Positions 13,801 to 26,163 of a DNA stretch of 64,000 nt are shown piece after piece. This DNA is from Phytoseiulus persimilis (lineage: Eukaryota; Arthropoda; Arachnida; Mesostigmata; Phytoseiidae), in the NCBI GenBank assembly GCA_037576195.1, contig CM075101.1, positions 30,256,001 through 30,320,000 on the forward strand, read 5' to 3'. The notes under the pieces are model-generated. The model was not told the origin of the DNA, did not search any database, and saw nothing but the letters and a program-made list of their open reading frames with translations. Each line of letters begins with the position of its first letter. The first letter of the stretch is position 1. A program made the position numbers and the translations under genes.

Positions 13801-16800
13801 TGACGGGTCGTGACGCAATGCGCGGCGCTCGACACTCACATGTCGTGAAAAACTTCGATGGCTTGATCGCGACCTGATCGTTTTCCCCTAACGCCATAGA
13901 AGGAAAATCTGTTAGAGCGCTCCGCATCGCCACTGTGGTAGCGCTCCAGAGCACTCCGTAGAATTCCGTGTCGCGATCCTGTCGTGAGCGCGTCCTCTTC
14001 TTTTACGTTGGAGAGTGACTCCCGCTAGGGAATCGACCGACGGGAAGACAAGGGCTCAGGATTTAGGTTGTTGTTGAGTTCAGCCCATAATCCAAGGCTT
14101 CACGGGTGACTTTTAGCGACATACGTGTCACTTATCCTCCGCTAATCTATCTTCTGCCGTGATAGCTGGTGGCCAGTGGCCTCGTAAAAGTTTTATAGTT
14201 CATAAATTTTACAGTCTTGGCAGCATGCGGAGCCTAACGAGAAAATATTAATCCGGGCGACAAACAAAGAGAAACGAAAGCGAGCCCCGTAACAACTTAT
14301 TGCCATTTCATTCATCGATTTCGTCGGTGCTCGTACTAGTCCGAGTCGAACAGAGGAGAAGCTGCAATCCCAGTCGCGTTTCAGGAGCAAACAATGCGAC
14401 ATAGCAGCTCTGAAGCGCAAACCACATGTCGGATCGCTTGTAACCGAACGGCGAGTCCGGCGATTCTGCTCGCCATCGATCACATAAAATGAGCGCCCGC
14501 TCCTCTGTTATTCTGTGCCAAAACGGATGCGATCGCCGTATCACCGATCGGGTCGTTGATTGAAAAACCATCTTGGACTTCTGCTCGCCGCGGACGCCCC
14601 CTGAGTACCGCTTCGGAAGATCGGGACGGAGAGGGGGCGCGGACTCAACATCGCTCCAGCTGGAGAAATTGAGGTTTTGAGGCCCGGAGAGCACGTCGGC
14701 AGGACAGTTTCAGAAACTCTTTTTTCCCAGCGTAGTACCTCCGCCTCGAACGTTCCGAAAGATGTTCGGCTTCGCCTCTGCTCTCGCGAAATAATCCTTG
14801 AGTCAAGCGTCAAGAGCTCGGAGTTTTGAGTTCCCTTCTGTGAGGCTCATCTCGATTTTCAGCTGTTCCTGAACACGGGCGGTGGGGCTCGGGGAACTTT
14901 CACGATCGGGGATACTTCTGGACCCTCTCCGCCAGAGATATGGAGTGAGGGAGCGACAGTGGTGCCGTCTATTGGAGCATTCCGTCAACTTCGAGCATAT
15001 CTACGCTAATGCTGCTGTTCGGAAAATCAGATTATTGTGTCGAATGATTTGGTTCCCTATCCAAGCCTGCTCAGAGCTGTCGTTTCCCGCGTGGAGACTC
15101 TCTGATTGAGCCGTCAGCTGTGGCTGCGTTCTTAGTTAGGGCCCACCACGAAATAAGCTGAGGGATTTCGTCGCGCACAGTCTTATAGCGAAGCCATTAT
15201 GTGGTCCATGAGAGAGTTCGAGAACTCTTGTCCCAAGCAAAGTCTGTACCATGCTCGATGATGCGTTGATGAAGATGCGTTCGATGGCCGAGGTGATACT
15301 GAGGCGCGTCATGAGTAAGCTGGACCTGCTTCTAGCTTGATACTTTCAGTCGGAGCTCTATAGTGATGTATGAGTCAATGTATTTTGAGAAGGATCCCAG
15401 CTGTCAACGCGGCGACAGGTGCGCTGGAGGCCGAGTTGACGCCGCGACCGCGGTGCTCGTTAGTCCAAGAAGTCCAAAGTCGAGACAATCGCGGTCCTGG
15501 ATCTGTGACTTTGCCGAATCATGGGCCGTTCATTGCTCCAACTGAGGCCGGATCTCAGATCCTCGCGTCGCTATCACAAGCGCTGCTAGATGTATCCAAG
15601 CAGTTCACTCATATTGGCTTTGTGCTGCTAGACTACCGGATCAGGAGTCTGATGAGGGTTGAAGACGACATGCAAAGCTTACCGTTGCTGAACCAACTGG
15701 ACGCAGTCAGCCCTTCTTATCACCTCGTTCGAAGATGGGGAATTCCTCCTGTTGAGTCTGTGCTGGTCGATTCCGTTTTACTCGAAAGATTACAGGAAGA
15801 CTCGACCGATGATGAAGTTGCAGCCGACTGAGAACGTCGATCTTCAAGGTCATGATGAGCCCTGAGACTACAGCGTGTCGAGCAGGATGCGAATTTCATG
15901 ACACCAGTGGCTATGTGCTTGCTCCGGATCGACTCACTGAATCATCATTCGTACAAACTCATTTGTTCAAAACTTGAACAACTCAGTGTTCGCTGCTCTT
16001 TTCCCGCCCCCGAATACTTTGTCGAAGATGAGAGTTGACGACCCTGACATCTCTAGAACAAAGGCATGGCTGCTTTCCGGAAATTGAGTACTCGTCGCAG
16101 ATCTGAGTTTGGAAGCAAAGGGCGGGGCGGGTTCGATGGCATCGGCCATCTTCCTCCACAACTCTCCACGAGTTCACGGCTGATTCTCATTTCCTGACAT
16201 TGATGGCCCAAGGAAAGCGTTATTCCAGAGAGAGCATGGTAATGGTGACAATACTCCGTGATGTTATTTCAGCGCAAACGCCGGCAGAAGTTCCCACCAC
16301 TTTGATTTGATCGCTTGGATCGCTGATAGAATGACGGGCTGGTTCGGAAATAAGCTGGCTCCCGGGTATACGAGTGACGTGAGGTAGATCGGAGCTTCGC
16401 GTGTTCATCGATTGCAGAGCCGAGCTGTGGAACGCCAGGACGCTTCCATCGGGCTCGGCCGAATGCGTACTCGTATCTTTGATCGCGATGCGTATTCGGA
16501 TCTTTGATGACGTCACCTCGAAACGTAGACCTGTGTATACCAGTGAGCGAATTGGGCAAGACCGAGATGACAATGCATGATTGGGGAAAAGCTGGTCAGG
16601 GCGGATCCCACGAGAGAGAGAGAGGGAGGGAGGGAACGAGAGGAGACGCACTGTCAATATTGGACGAGCTGTTCTCGCTCCGAGTCCAACGAAGACGAAT
16701 CGATTGGTCCGCCTCCCCGAAAAAAGCGCTTGCCCATCTGCTTTCGACTGGAAACTTTGTTAAACCATGCTAACCCTCGAATTAAGCTGTCCATACAAGT

Positions 16801-19107
16801 CGCTCGTATTGAGAGAGTATCCACGTATTGGTAGCAAACGAAACGGGCTCCTCAGTTTTCTCTGAGGGCGGCTCGACTGGAATAATTTTACCTCGGTTGG
16901 TTCCTCGAACCGATTGAACGGAACCACCATCTTGCAAATTTAAAAAAGTCCTCTGTGACGTCCTAGAACGCAGAGGAAATATTGCGGTGTCGTAAAGCTG
17001 CTCGCGATAGGAAGGCGACGTCACATTCTTATTCCCATTCAGAATAGAGCCGGACAGGAGTTGTGGCATGCCACTCAATGGGAATTGCAAGTGAGCAAAC
17101 AGACTCGATTGAATTCCAGAAGCGTTCTCGAAGGACTTCAATCCCGTAGTATTTTGACTGAATTTCGGAAAGTGAGTTATGTTCCCGTGACCAGACCCCG
17201 TGTAAATTCATCTGCACGGTATGGTATCCCCCGGGAGTAAGATAGTATCCTTCGACGTTCCGATCTCCTCGAATGTAGAGCCGCTTCGACTTCCGGTCAG
17301 CGGAGCCTCTGTGACGTTGTGTCCCTGAAATAACTCATCCAGAGGGTGTGATGGGAACAGTAAAATGTGAAGCGAGGTCATGGAGAGAGAGAAGGGAGGT
17401 AACGAAAACGTTCTCGACGGACGAACGGAGAACTCTCAAAACTGGGCAATTTCTTCCTCTGTGGAGGAATCCCGTGCAGCGAGGACCCACCAACATCTTC
17501 TTCGAACATCCTCAAACTGAATATGGGGTCGCGATCCCGATGCGTCTCAGCGATTGGTCCTTCATTCATTGCTACGATGGGCGACCGCTCGGTGTTGGCA
17601 AATGCAAGCGGAGGACAACACAGCTCCGTTTTCTGGTTCCGTTCGTCCAGCCTGTTTACGAATAAGCCTGTTCTCGCTCGGAACAGTCGTAAAAGTTCCA
17701 CCGTCCCCATAGACATTGAAGGCAGGAGAAGTTCTCCCCATCGCTTGTAAGTCGGAACTGATTGAAGCACTGACTTTAGAAGTTGGACCCGAAGCTCATC
17801 TTACACTCGCTGATCGGCAGCATGGGTCAGCGAAACTTCAAAGATGATACCATGATGGAAAAGACACTCATAAATATTCATTTATCGTCGGAACATCTGT
17901 GGCGATACAAACTTTTCTACATTTGATTCCTGCATGGCAATAACAACTTGTACTTCCAAGTGCACAGTTTCTTTTGAGGTTTGTTGTGTACACATTCTTT
18001 ACAGGGAGACTTCCTCGCCGCTATCGAGCCCGCAACTTCATGTTATCGTCCAAACAGGTCCGCTGAATTTCCGCTCTGGCACATTGCTTGCTGACGTCTC
18101 AGGTCTGCCGTTCTGGAATTCGACGCAAAAAGTCATGCTACGTTTAACCAGCACGAGTCTCAATTTTTCAGCGGTGATAATCCTGAACGTTTCCTGGACA
18201 GTGACGCTCTCAGAGTGATGCCGTAGAAAAGTATGTTCGAGTCGATCATGATCCTCCTCAGCAAGGGCTCGACCACTGCACTGCGGAGCTTCAACCGCTA
18301 TAGCTCCAGGCGAATCTATATGACTCTATTACTGTCTGCGACGGAGTCGATGGATTTCCACCGCGTTCTTCGGTGATATCCATGGGGAAGCGGAGGGGAC
18401 CAACAGAGATCGGGAGTCTCCGGCGAAAGCGCTTTCGGGCCCCTCCATGTCAATTCAGATCTGTGGTTGCTGGTGGGTTGACTTTTGTCGGGAACGTAAT
18501 CTGTTTAGGTTACTGCTCCACTGCACGAGCCTGTTGGGCCTCCAGGAGGGTTATGCCAAGAAAACCACATTCAAACCGGTTCTCCGGAAGAAAAATAGTC
18601 CTGGAAGGAAAACACTTCCCGCGCCACGAACCATGGATCGAAGGCTCTCCATTGAAGTTCCGTCGAGTTCATGTCCGCGCAAATATTCCGCTCAAGTCTC
18701 TGCCTCGCATTTGAGTTTCACGCTCCTGACACCGGTTTTGATGGAACCGCGGTGGCGGAGTTCGGCGTCTCTTCGATACATATCGATCCTGGGGAGATTC
18801 CACGCACTCCATAGCGTTGGTTACCCCACTCGAACGACTGGCGCTGTGACCATAGCTATTTGATATCTTCCCGTTGCTGCGCGGGTCGGCTACCGCCGTC
18901 AATGAAGACGCGAATCGGTTTACTCCATGGCGTCGGAGTCAAGACCCAGGCCAAATCGACCTCCCAGAGCTCTCAGGAGCTTAGACCCCTCCTTTACCCG
19001 TCCTTCCCGGTCCGAATCGATCCCCGAGACAACATTTCGAAAGTTGGGAATTACACTATCCCCGCGTTGCTGTTGTCGGCTGTGACGGACGCTTTTGGAA
19101 TGCTCAC
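7836..19107. other. long stretch without a defensible gene
   Basis: About 11 kb. Open frames here (for example 8423-8833 +, 15370-15831 + and 17378-17770 -) have lengths expected by chance at this base composition, no recognisable domains and no consistent splice partners. A few stretches read as plausible peptide next to AG acceptors, for example near 17.2 kb on the minus strand, but I could not build a phased model. A GA-rich simple repeat lies at about 16612-16634. The part just above 7835 should hold the promoter and 5' UTR of the exchanger gene (inference). Confidence 0.35.
16612..16634. repeat. GA-rich simple repeat
   Basis: A short purine run of GA dinucleotides followed by GGGA units. 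It is simple sequence with no gene association that I can see. Confidence 0.6.
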
Positions 19108-20522
19108 CTTCATGGAGCCATTCATGTGAATCCCATTGCCGTTCTGAATCTGCTCGAGGATGGGGTGAACCTTCTTTCCTACGCCTGGCATGAATTTACC
19201 AGATCCTTGTGCCTTTGGATCATCATTGTGGCTGCGTCGGCAACACGAACAATTCATCGAACGCGACCGACAGAAGAATAATCGGAGCAAACAAAAGAGA
19301 AACCCAACTCCAATCAGCGGCGGCCCGAGTCCCAGAATCAGCGGCCGCGTTTCGGGACTCGAAAAATTTCCGTAATTTGCAAACAACGTCACGGCGGATC
19401 CTGTGGAAGGAACAGAAAAACTTAGGGTTTTGTATCGCAGTGAGTTCCCCGAGTGAATGGTGCAGCTCTACCTGAAGCTCTTTACCGTTCCGTGCCCCCT
19501 CTGAAAGAATACCATCGGCGCTCTCGTGCATCTATCACTTGCTGCTTATGATAGTTGCTCCCTAAATGAGCTTTTCTGAGGTCCGGAATCGAGGGAGCAG
19601 GGAGAAAATGAGAGATAAAAAATACAGGAATAAGGAGAACCGTGTACAGGTGGCACTGCCTATACCACCAGCCAGGAGCACATACAACCCAGAACACGAT
19701 GTGGTGAAACCGCGATCCGCGCAGAAATCGCTCGCGCCTCCCAGAGCGTTCTGTTCACGCATACATCAAGTTATTGGTGCGACGCCAATGCCCTCCCATG
19801 TACTGCAATTTCTACGTCTACCGATCCTCGTGTCGACTCTTGTCTGAAATTTCATGTTATAGTTTCCACGAGATCGAGGTTTCGTTCGAGGAGATCTATA
19901 GCGAGGTTTCGTTAGGCTTCCAGAGCAACAGGCGTGCCCATCACTTCGAACATGCTTCCATTTGGAGAGTTGTCCACAGGGATCATCGATCCTGGAGCTT
20001 TTCATGAAATTCGAAACAACGCCGAAACACTATGTGCTCAGACGAGGGCAATTAGAAGAGGGTTGGAACAAGAGCCTCGCACTGGGACCCGATGAGAATT
20101 GCTACGACCCCGGTAAAGGAAAGTAAAACGAGGAAAAGGATGCTTCCGTGAGGATACAGCCATGGAGAGGTCCATCCCGAAGGAAGCCTGCCGGTCACAG
20201 GGGACCGAGAAGCTCTGAGCACTCCCCTAAGGGCCCAACAGAAGGAACTTCACAGGAACGACTCTCCTACTGTTAGGAGGACGGGGGTCGTTGTGTCTCT
20301 CTGCGAAAACGGTCTGAGCTCGGAGTCTGGACCTCCTCGTTAAATTTTCGATGAGTTCTGAGTCAGAACTTTTGACGTACCAGCGAATGCCAGGAGAGTG
20401 CCAACCATGATGAGAATGTCCGCGCCGAACGTGTTCCGTATCAATTTTGCGGGATTGACCATGCCTTTGCCCGAATTCGCGATGTTGAACCCCGATGGCA
20501 ATCGCGGTACATTGATTGCTAC
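19108..20522 (-). CDS. two-pass membrane protein, internal exons
   Basis: Two phased exons, 20522-20381 and 19400-19108, are separated by a 980-bp GT-AG intron. Together they encode 145 contiguous residues. The first exon has a polar segment and the start of a hydrophobic helix (ADILIMVGTLLAFAG) that is completed across the junction. The second exon carries another helix with a Gly/Pro-rich entry (LILGLGPPLIGVGFLFCLL), then a Cys-rich juxtamembrane motif (CSCCRR) that could be palmitoylated, then a polar tail. The acceptor before 20522 follows a pyrimidine-rich tract, and the second exon ends at AAG|GTGAGC. The layout recalls small two-pass TMEM proteins such as the TMEM200 type, but I cannot name the family. 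First and last exons were not identified; a possible downstream exon near 18.8-18.9 kb is ambiguous. Confidence 0.6.
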
Positions 20523-21037
20523 CTGGAACAATCGATTTTTTTCATTATCATCTTGAGCTTTGGACCCGGGATACATTCAAGCGACAACTTTGAGGAGGGC
20601 GGGCGCATGGGATCGATGTTGCATTTTACGAATGGCAGATTCACGTTATCAATGCAGCCAGCCAGTTCGTACCGTCGGTCGGGACTGAGAAGAAGACTGA
20701 TGTCATTTTCCTGTGATCCTGTCAAGTCGACTCAGTGAATCATTTGGCTCGCTTTCTGGACTCAAAAGCTCCCAAACAATACTTTCCAAAGCTGGTTCGA
20801 TATCCTATATTGAATATGACCGATCGTCTCACGACACAACATGCATCGTCGCACTTGAAGAAGAGGCGACCCGGACGCGCAACGTTGAGGTTCCTCCTAT
20901 AGTCGTCCCCTCTGAGATAATGGTTTGAAGTTTCACGTCGTGGAACTCACTATATCATCTCAACCAACCCAACCAACTCAAACACACTCGAACACCTGGA
21001 ATGGTTGCGCGAGAGCTCTGTGCTGCTCGGTTTGGGT

Positions 21038-21133
21038 CCGGAATGCCGAAAACCCGGAATACCGAAAACCCGAAATACCGAAAACCCGAAATACCAAACG
21101 CCCTGAATCCCGAAAACCCGGAATGCCGAAAGG
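21038..21133. repeat. 16-bp tandem repeat, six copies
   Basis: Six consecutive 16-bp units related to CCGAAATACCGAAAAC, with a few substitutions between copies. The unit length is not a multiple of three, so it does not encode a simple peptide repeat. It lies between the two-pass membrane gene and the orphan exon at 22.2 kb. Confidence 0.85.
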
Positions 21134-22197
21134 TGTTCCCCTCCCGTCGGAGAGCAGCTGAGACTTCTATGTCGAGCGCCGAGCCCGGCCGTGGAGGCTT
21201 ACTCGAAAGCATTGACATTCACGGAGGACTGCCGGAATCATTCGCCGGAGCCTACCCGGATCATTCGGGAGCCGTTGTATGCTGGGTTGAGCCAAGCAAG
21301 GTTGTCAGGAATCTTGGGAATGTTATGACAGTCCTCGAGAGTTCGAGATTCTTTGATGAATGCCAGTCCTGATAAGCCTGCTCTGCCCGGTTAACTTGGC
21401 GAAACTTGAAGTCGAATTTTCGGAAGAGCTCGCCTTGTTCCGTACAAGAGTGGCTGATTGACCACGAAAAGCCCATACACGAGGCCATCTGAATCTGAAA
21501 TCCTCATCTGTTCCCTTCAATCGTATCTGGTTGTATACGGAACCCGTGCCGGCGCTCGTTTGACGATCAACTTCAGCGCTGAATTGAGAACAGCATTGCA
21601 GATCTGGGAGCTACGCGAGGTTTCAAATAGGTTTCACCGTAGTCTGCAGATCATCGAAGTCAGCCGCGACGAAGTCATAATGGAAATTGCGAAGTTTTCA
21701 CAGCCCCGACGAGCACTGACGAGGCTCAGCTCACGTAATCAGCTGTTGCCCGATTCGACCCGGTTGTTCGGATTACTAGTAACATTTGTCGGAACGAGGC
21801 ACGAAATATCCGGGACTACCCGATAAGGCATATGGTAATAACTCAAGCCCCATTACAAGTATCGCCTTAATATCTCGATCCGAAGAACACGGAACGCGTT
21901 CGCACTTCCTCGAAACTCTGGATCGGAACGGGATAACCTGGATACTCTCTCCACTCGCGATTCTTCTTGCATGATGGGAATAATTTTCCCTCGACGACCC
22001 ACTATCGTTTTGCGTCGACATCCTCGAACCAGTCACGCTCGAATCGAGTTCCCCGAAAGTCAGTCTATCCTACCACACTACTTCCTTACATTGAAGACCA
22101 AGGGAAATCGACATGCTTTCCTCGGATTCAGAGGCCCGGACCGGAGCTTAGCTGGCGAATTCAAATCAAATCAAAGACGTGGTTCGTTCGTTCTTAC

Positions 22198-22385
22198 CTC
22201 CGTCCAATCGGCGTTGTTCAATGCGTCGAGGTTGACCGCTGGAGGATAGACGGGATACCTTTGTACCATTACATCTCGTAATCGTCTCGCCACCGGGGTG
22301 AGCGCGCTACGGCGCATCGTCCGGAAAGACTTGACTGCCAGCTGGACGGTGGGGTTGTTGCGGAGCTTTTCTGCGTACTCCGGAT
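22198..22385 (-). CDS. orphan internal exon, unknown protein
   Basis: On the minus strand a 188-nt open segment is bounded by a good acceptor (TTTCTTACAG, exon from 22385) and a good donor (GAG|GTAAGA, exon end 22198). It starts with two bases of a split codon and ends in phase 0. It encodes about 62 residues rich in Arg with the texture of a helical domain (KSFRTMRRSALTPVARRL), followed by a Pro/Tyr-rich segment. I found no convincing partner exons in the surrounding kilobases and do not recognise the family. A Kozak-like ATG on the same strand near 22865 opens only 18 codons and could not be joined to it. Confidence 0.45.
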
Positions 22386-25300
22386 CTGTAAGAAAGCTCA
22401 GAGAATCAGTTCTCCGCCACGCACACCTGGGGACGCGAAACTCGATTCACGGGAGCGGGCTTGAATAAACTCAAGGTGATATTTTTCGCCTCGCCAGCTC
22501 GTTTAAAACTGCGGAGCAACCGGGATACGACAACGCGCTAAGGATATGGTTCTCGTTTCAGAGTCGTTCCATTGAATCGTAAGTTGGGCTTTAGTCGAAC
22601 GGCGCTATTGGTTAGCGCCACATGGACGACAACACACCGGAGGACGAGTCCAAAGATTCGAAGTGCCTTCGAATAACCGCTCGCTCATCAAGGCTCTGGT
22701 ACGCAAATAATTATCCAGAGTTTCACACTAACTTGCCCTCCACATTATTCGGAGTTCCTCAAAACCTCACAACAGGCAGAAATCTCACTCAGCGCTCTTA
22801 GCTTCATCTATTCAGAGAAGCGTTGTCGCGAAAGAAAGAAGCAACATCGATCGCGGCCATCTTTCCTCTCCTCCTCGCCGGAAGAACTTCGGTGCGACAG
22901 AAGTACACAATCTATCCAGAGCCACCGCAAATGCGCGGGTCTCTTCACGGGTGGGAAATGGCGCCGCTCCACATGATGAGATACGTTCTTCCACTCACTC
23001 CGTGGTTACGTTGAAAAGACCGCAGAAAACAGGAGAGTCACATTTTGATTCACTCCGCACTCTGCGAGCTGACTCCAGTCCGGTGTCGTCCCCGGCGTGG
23101 GTCTTGCTGAACAAGGCGAGAATACGATCGACTCGTGACGGCTCCTTCGCGTGAACTAGCGTTCTCCATCGATCGGTTCTTGGGCTCCTGAGGGCGACTC
23201 GTAGGCCGCCTCTCCGGGCCTTGACCTTGAGGCCTTCGGTACACGAATATGAGGAGATATGTTCGTCCCTACACGACGAACCTAATTCCATCAATGGGCT
23301 GATACCCCGTGCTCAGCAGAGCCGCGATGTTGGCCATCTCGCTCAAGCTCTCCTTACAAATGGTCCGAAGTGGACCATCAATCGAAACTCTGTTCGCCCG
23401 ATGAATTATGCATCGCGGATGCATTGCACCCGGAACGGGTTTCCTAATGATCTGACCAGGCAGCACCTCGAACGTGTTGTCGATTGTAGAGATATCTCCG
23501 GAGGAAGCGGGGTATCGTGCATGATCTTCCTGATTGCCATTCTAGAGGTGGAGCGAACTTCTCGATCGACGAAGTTGAATCATTTTGCCCAGAAGAACAT
23601 TTTCCGACTGAGCAGAGTCAATCTGACATTACTTCGCCACGAGGGGGGTTCGAGAAGAAGAATTTCGAATCCGAAAGTCTGGCTCGGAGCGGGAGACGAC
23701 TTCGTCTCATCGCGTGGACTCGGCGGAGTCTGCTCACTCGGCAACCAATCGGAGCATAAGCAAATAGGACTATTCGAGCAAGAAATCGGGAAATACTGAT
23801 CTGTTTCGGGATTTGGGATTTAACGGACAAACAGGAGTCATCCGAGAGCAGTTTTCCATTATCTATGGTGGAGAGGCAACTGCCTCAACACTGACTCCCG
23901 CTCATCGGACGAAGAATTCACTGCTGGGCACCAGTAAACAACGTCTCGTCTCTGATACGGATCAGCCCAAGCTGGCTGTGGAGGAACGCAGACTTTGTTG
24001 GTCCCCTCGTAAGCTTGGTCGGATCGACACCGTTGGCAGGGCGGCTCCATGGCAATCGATCAACAGCTTCCCGCGAGTCTCTCATGGAACAATTCGCGAA
24101 ATTTGGTCCGGCGAGTTCAACGAGTTTCTATCAGGGCTTTGTCACCGGTTTCCTCGCCTACGTTATATCTGGTTCAAATTTCAACTGTAGCGGAGAATGA
24201 CAAGCCGTTGAGCCCATCGAAGTCTGCGTATCGTGGAATTACGGAAGCTATTCGGAGGCGACATTCCCCGAAGCACTCTAGAGCACTGAAGGGAACTTAT
24301 TCTCCGTACGGTTCGAAATCGACTAAAGATTCAGCACAAGGATGCCAAACGGCAATCCAAACTTCCTCCAAATCGATCTTGTTTCGCGTGCTCCTCTCCG
24401 CATGTCTCTCCTCTTCCCAAATCAGTCCCCAGAATCTCTCTGAATCCGTCATCATGTGGGTCTCAAGATGAATGCATGACAAGAGTGGCTAACCTCATGG
24501 GAGAAGAATGTGGTTCCTCCCCTCCCCGTGGGATGTGCTCGGAGGGGATTCGATGTAGTGGACAGGCATGGGTTTCCGCGAGCGGTTCCCCGAGGCACGG
24601 AGCTCGCGTAAGGGTTTCACAGAAAAAGGGCTGGGAATGGGGATCGCAAAATCCACGAGTCCGTGCCTCAACGATGCATGTCTAACAAGAGCCGCGAGAA
24701 CCGTAAATAACCCCGAGAACATCAGCACCACGATGTGTTCCACGCGAATACCGAGACATGAATCTGGCTTGAAATACAGGACTTTGCGCCCTGAAACTCG
24801 GACTCGCGATTCCAATAAATACGGACTCGTTGGACTCTCGAGTCCTAGTCGGAGTCCGCAACCCTTAGTTGGGAACCATTGCCTCAGAGCATATCTGTTT
24901 GAGTCCGTATAAGGTGAGGCCGAGCTGAGCCAGTCCGCATGACTGTATTCAGGACAGAAGGCGGTGAGCCCTCTCGTACACGAAATAAAGAGACCTTTAT
25001 CATTGCCAATGACCATTTTCACTGGAGTTCGAGCGATGGAATGATGCCGAGTTTTCACAGACAGGCTGTGGCTAGCCTTGAGCTCGATGTTTTGTGTCTA
25101 TTGAGGATTCCGGATAAAACGCGTGTTGGCTTACTCGAGAGACTGAGCCACCGAAGACTCTCGATGATCTCCAGCGAAAACTCTAAGGTAGTACATAATG
25201 GGCCGTATCATTTGGGAGACTACGCCAATGACCCGGTCGCAAAACTCTAAGAGTAACGTGAACTCAAGTGAATCAAGACCCTCGCCGAGAACCACAGATG

Positions 25301-25456
25301 CAATCCTTTGAATGTTGTCTCTGGCAGAGAAGACGAGCTCGTGCCGCGAGATGTGAAGGATCCATTCGCTGTCATCGCGTCAGAAGAATCCTCGAAGAAG
25401 AGCAACTTCTTTATTCTCTACCAAGTAATAACACGGATGCGCGGCCTGTCGGAGAG
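22386..25456. other. no further gene supported
   Basis: Several long open frames lie here (23221-23799 +, 24495-25058 -), but none has a recognisable domain. The minus frame at 24495-25058 contains one hydrophobic segment and overlaps sequence that looks repetitive (clustered GGACTCG-type motifs), so I do not call it a gene. A small hairpin with a perfect 7-bp stem occurs at about 22602-22620. Confidence 0.3.
25410..25415 (-). promoter_or_regulatory. polyadenylation signal of MRPL49
   Basis: AATAAA on the minus strand (TTTATT on plus), about 40 nt downstream of the MRPL49 stop codon. The spacing fits a functional signal. Confidence 0.6.
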
Positions 25457-26163
25457 TCAGAAGCCTTTCTCCAACAAAAACGCCTTTACTTCCTCCACAT
25501 ATTGTCCTTTTACGCCCACAGTTTGTGTCAGTTCATTCACTTTCGTTCTAACATCTCTCAGTGGTGAGGTCCTGATTCCTTCAATGTAGGCCTTCAGTTC
25601 ATTCCTCAGAACCCATGGATCTCCTTGAACTTTGCGGATATAAGTCACGTATCGCGGTCCCCTGATTTCAACGTCAAGATACACCGGGAGCATGTGGTTC
25701 CGAGTGCGTTGGACGAAGTACGGAAGTTTCTGCGCCTGGAAGAGTTCTAACTTGAAAACGGGACTGTGCTAATATAATGGAATTCAGCGCTATCCAACCA
25801 AACAAGTATCATTGAATCTATTCGAAAAATGTCGATCTCGTTATGTTCTGAAATCATTGCGTGGAACGAATTGATGAAGAGAATCTGAGCATGGCGAAAT
25901 CACTTTTCTCCACCCACCTCTTCTCTAGTCAGACGAACGGGCTGCCAACCGGAAGGTCCCCCCTGAGGGCTTGATGGCGGAACATTTTTGTCCGGTATCA
26001 AACGTTCAACATGACTCCACACATCCGGATCTTCCACAACCTCAAACTTGGTGTAGTTCGGATTATTCGGATCGAATTTGTCCGAGTGCTCCTCAGGAAC
26101 CGTTGTCGCAGTAAATCGTAGTCCCAATCTACTCACAAGCGGAAGAGCAGCTCGCCTCAGCAT
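25457..26163 (-). CDS. MRPL49: mitochondrial ribosomal protein mL49
   Basis: Two coding exons, 26163-25918 and 25750-25457, are joined by a 167-bp GT-AG intron in phase 0. They encode 179 residues, close to the usual length of the family. mL49 is a protein of the large subunit of the mitochondrial ribosome. The first exon starts with a short Arg-rich, hydrophobic mitochondrial targeting sequence (MLRRAALPLVSRLGLRF), then the conserved entry ending PSGWQPVRLTREE. The second exon has the core signature (LPYFVQRTRNHMLPVY, then VTYIRKVQGDPWVL) and a charged helical C-terminus. The start is the ATG at 26163; no other in-frame ATG precedes the targeting peptide. Identity rests on the two signature blocks in the right order. 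Confidence 0.93.

Noticed and set aside
15370..15831. 153-codon plus frame as an intronless gene
   Set aside because: A length expected several times by chance in this window, with no domain, no convincing start context and no splice partners.
16220..17330. possible DEG/ENaC-like channel exons on the minus strand
   Set aside because: Some short stretches look vaguely like the extracellular part of such channels, but there is no signature motif, exon borders cannot be phased and several frames look equally good.
21038..21133. CRISPR array
   Set aside because: The 16-bp units are directly adjacent with no spacers, and the DNA is eukaryotic.
23221..23799. 192-codon plus frame
   Set aside because: No recognisable domain, and the opposite strand has equally protein-like stretches; not enough to call a gene.
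24495..25058. 187-codon minus frame with one hydrophobic segment
   Set aside because: Overlaps repeat-like sequence and shows no family motif. A possible transposon end (GGTTCCCAAC-like) could not be paired with a second terminus.
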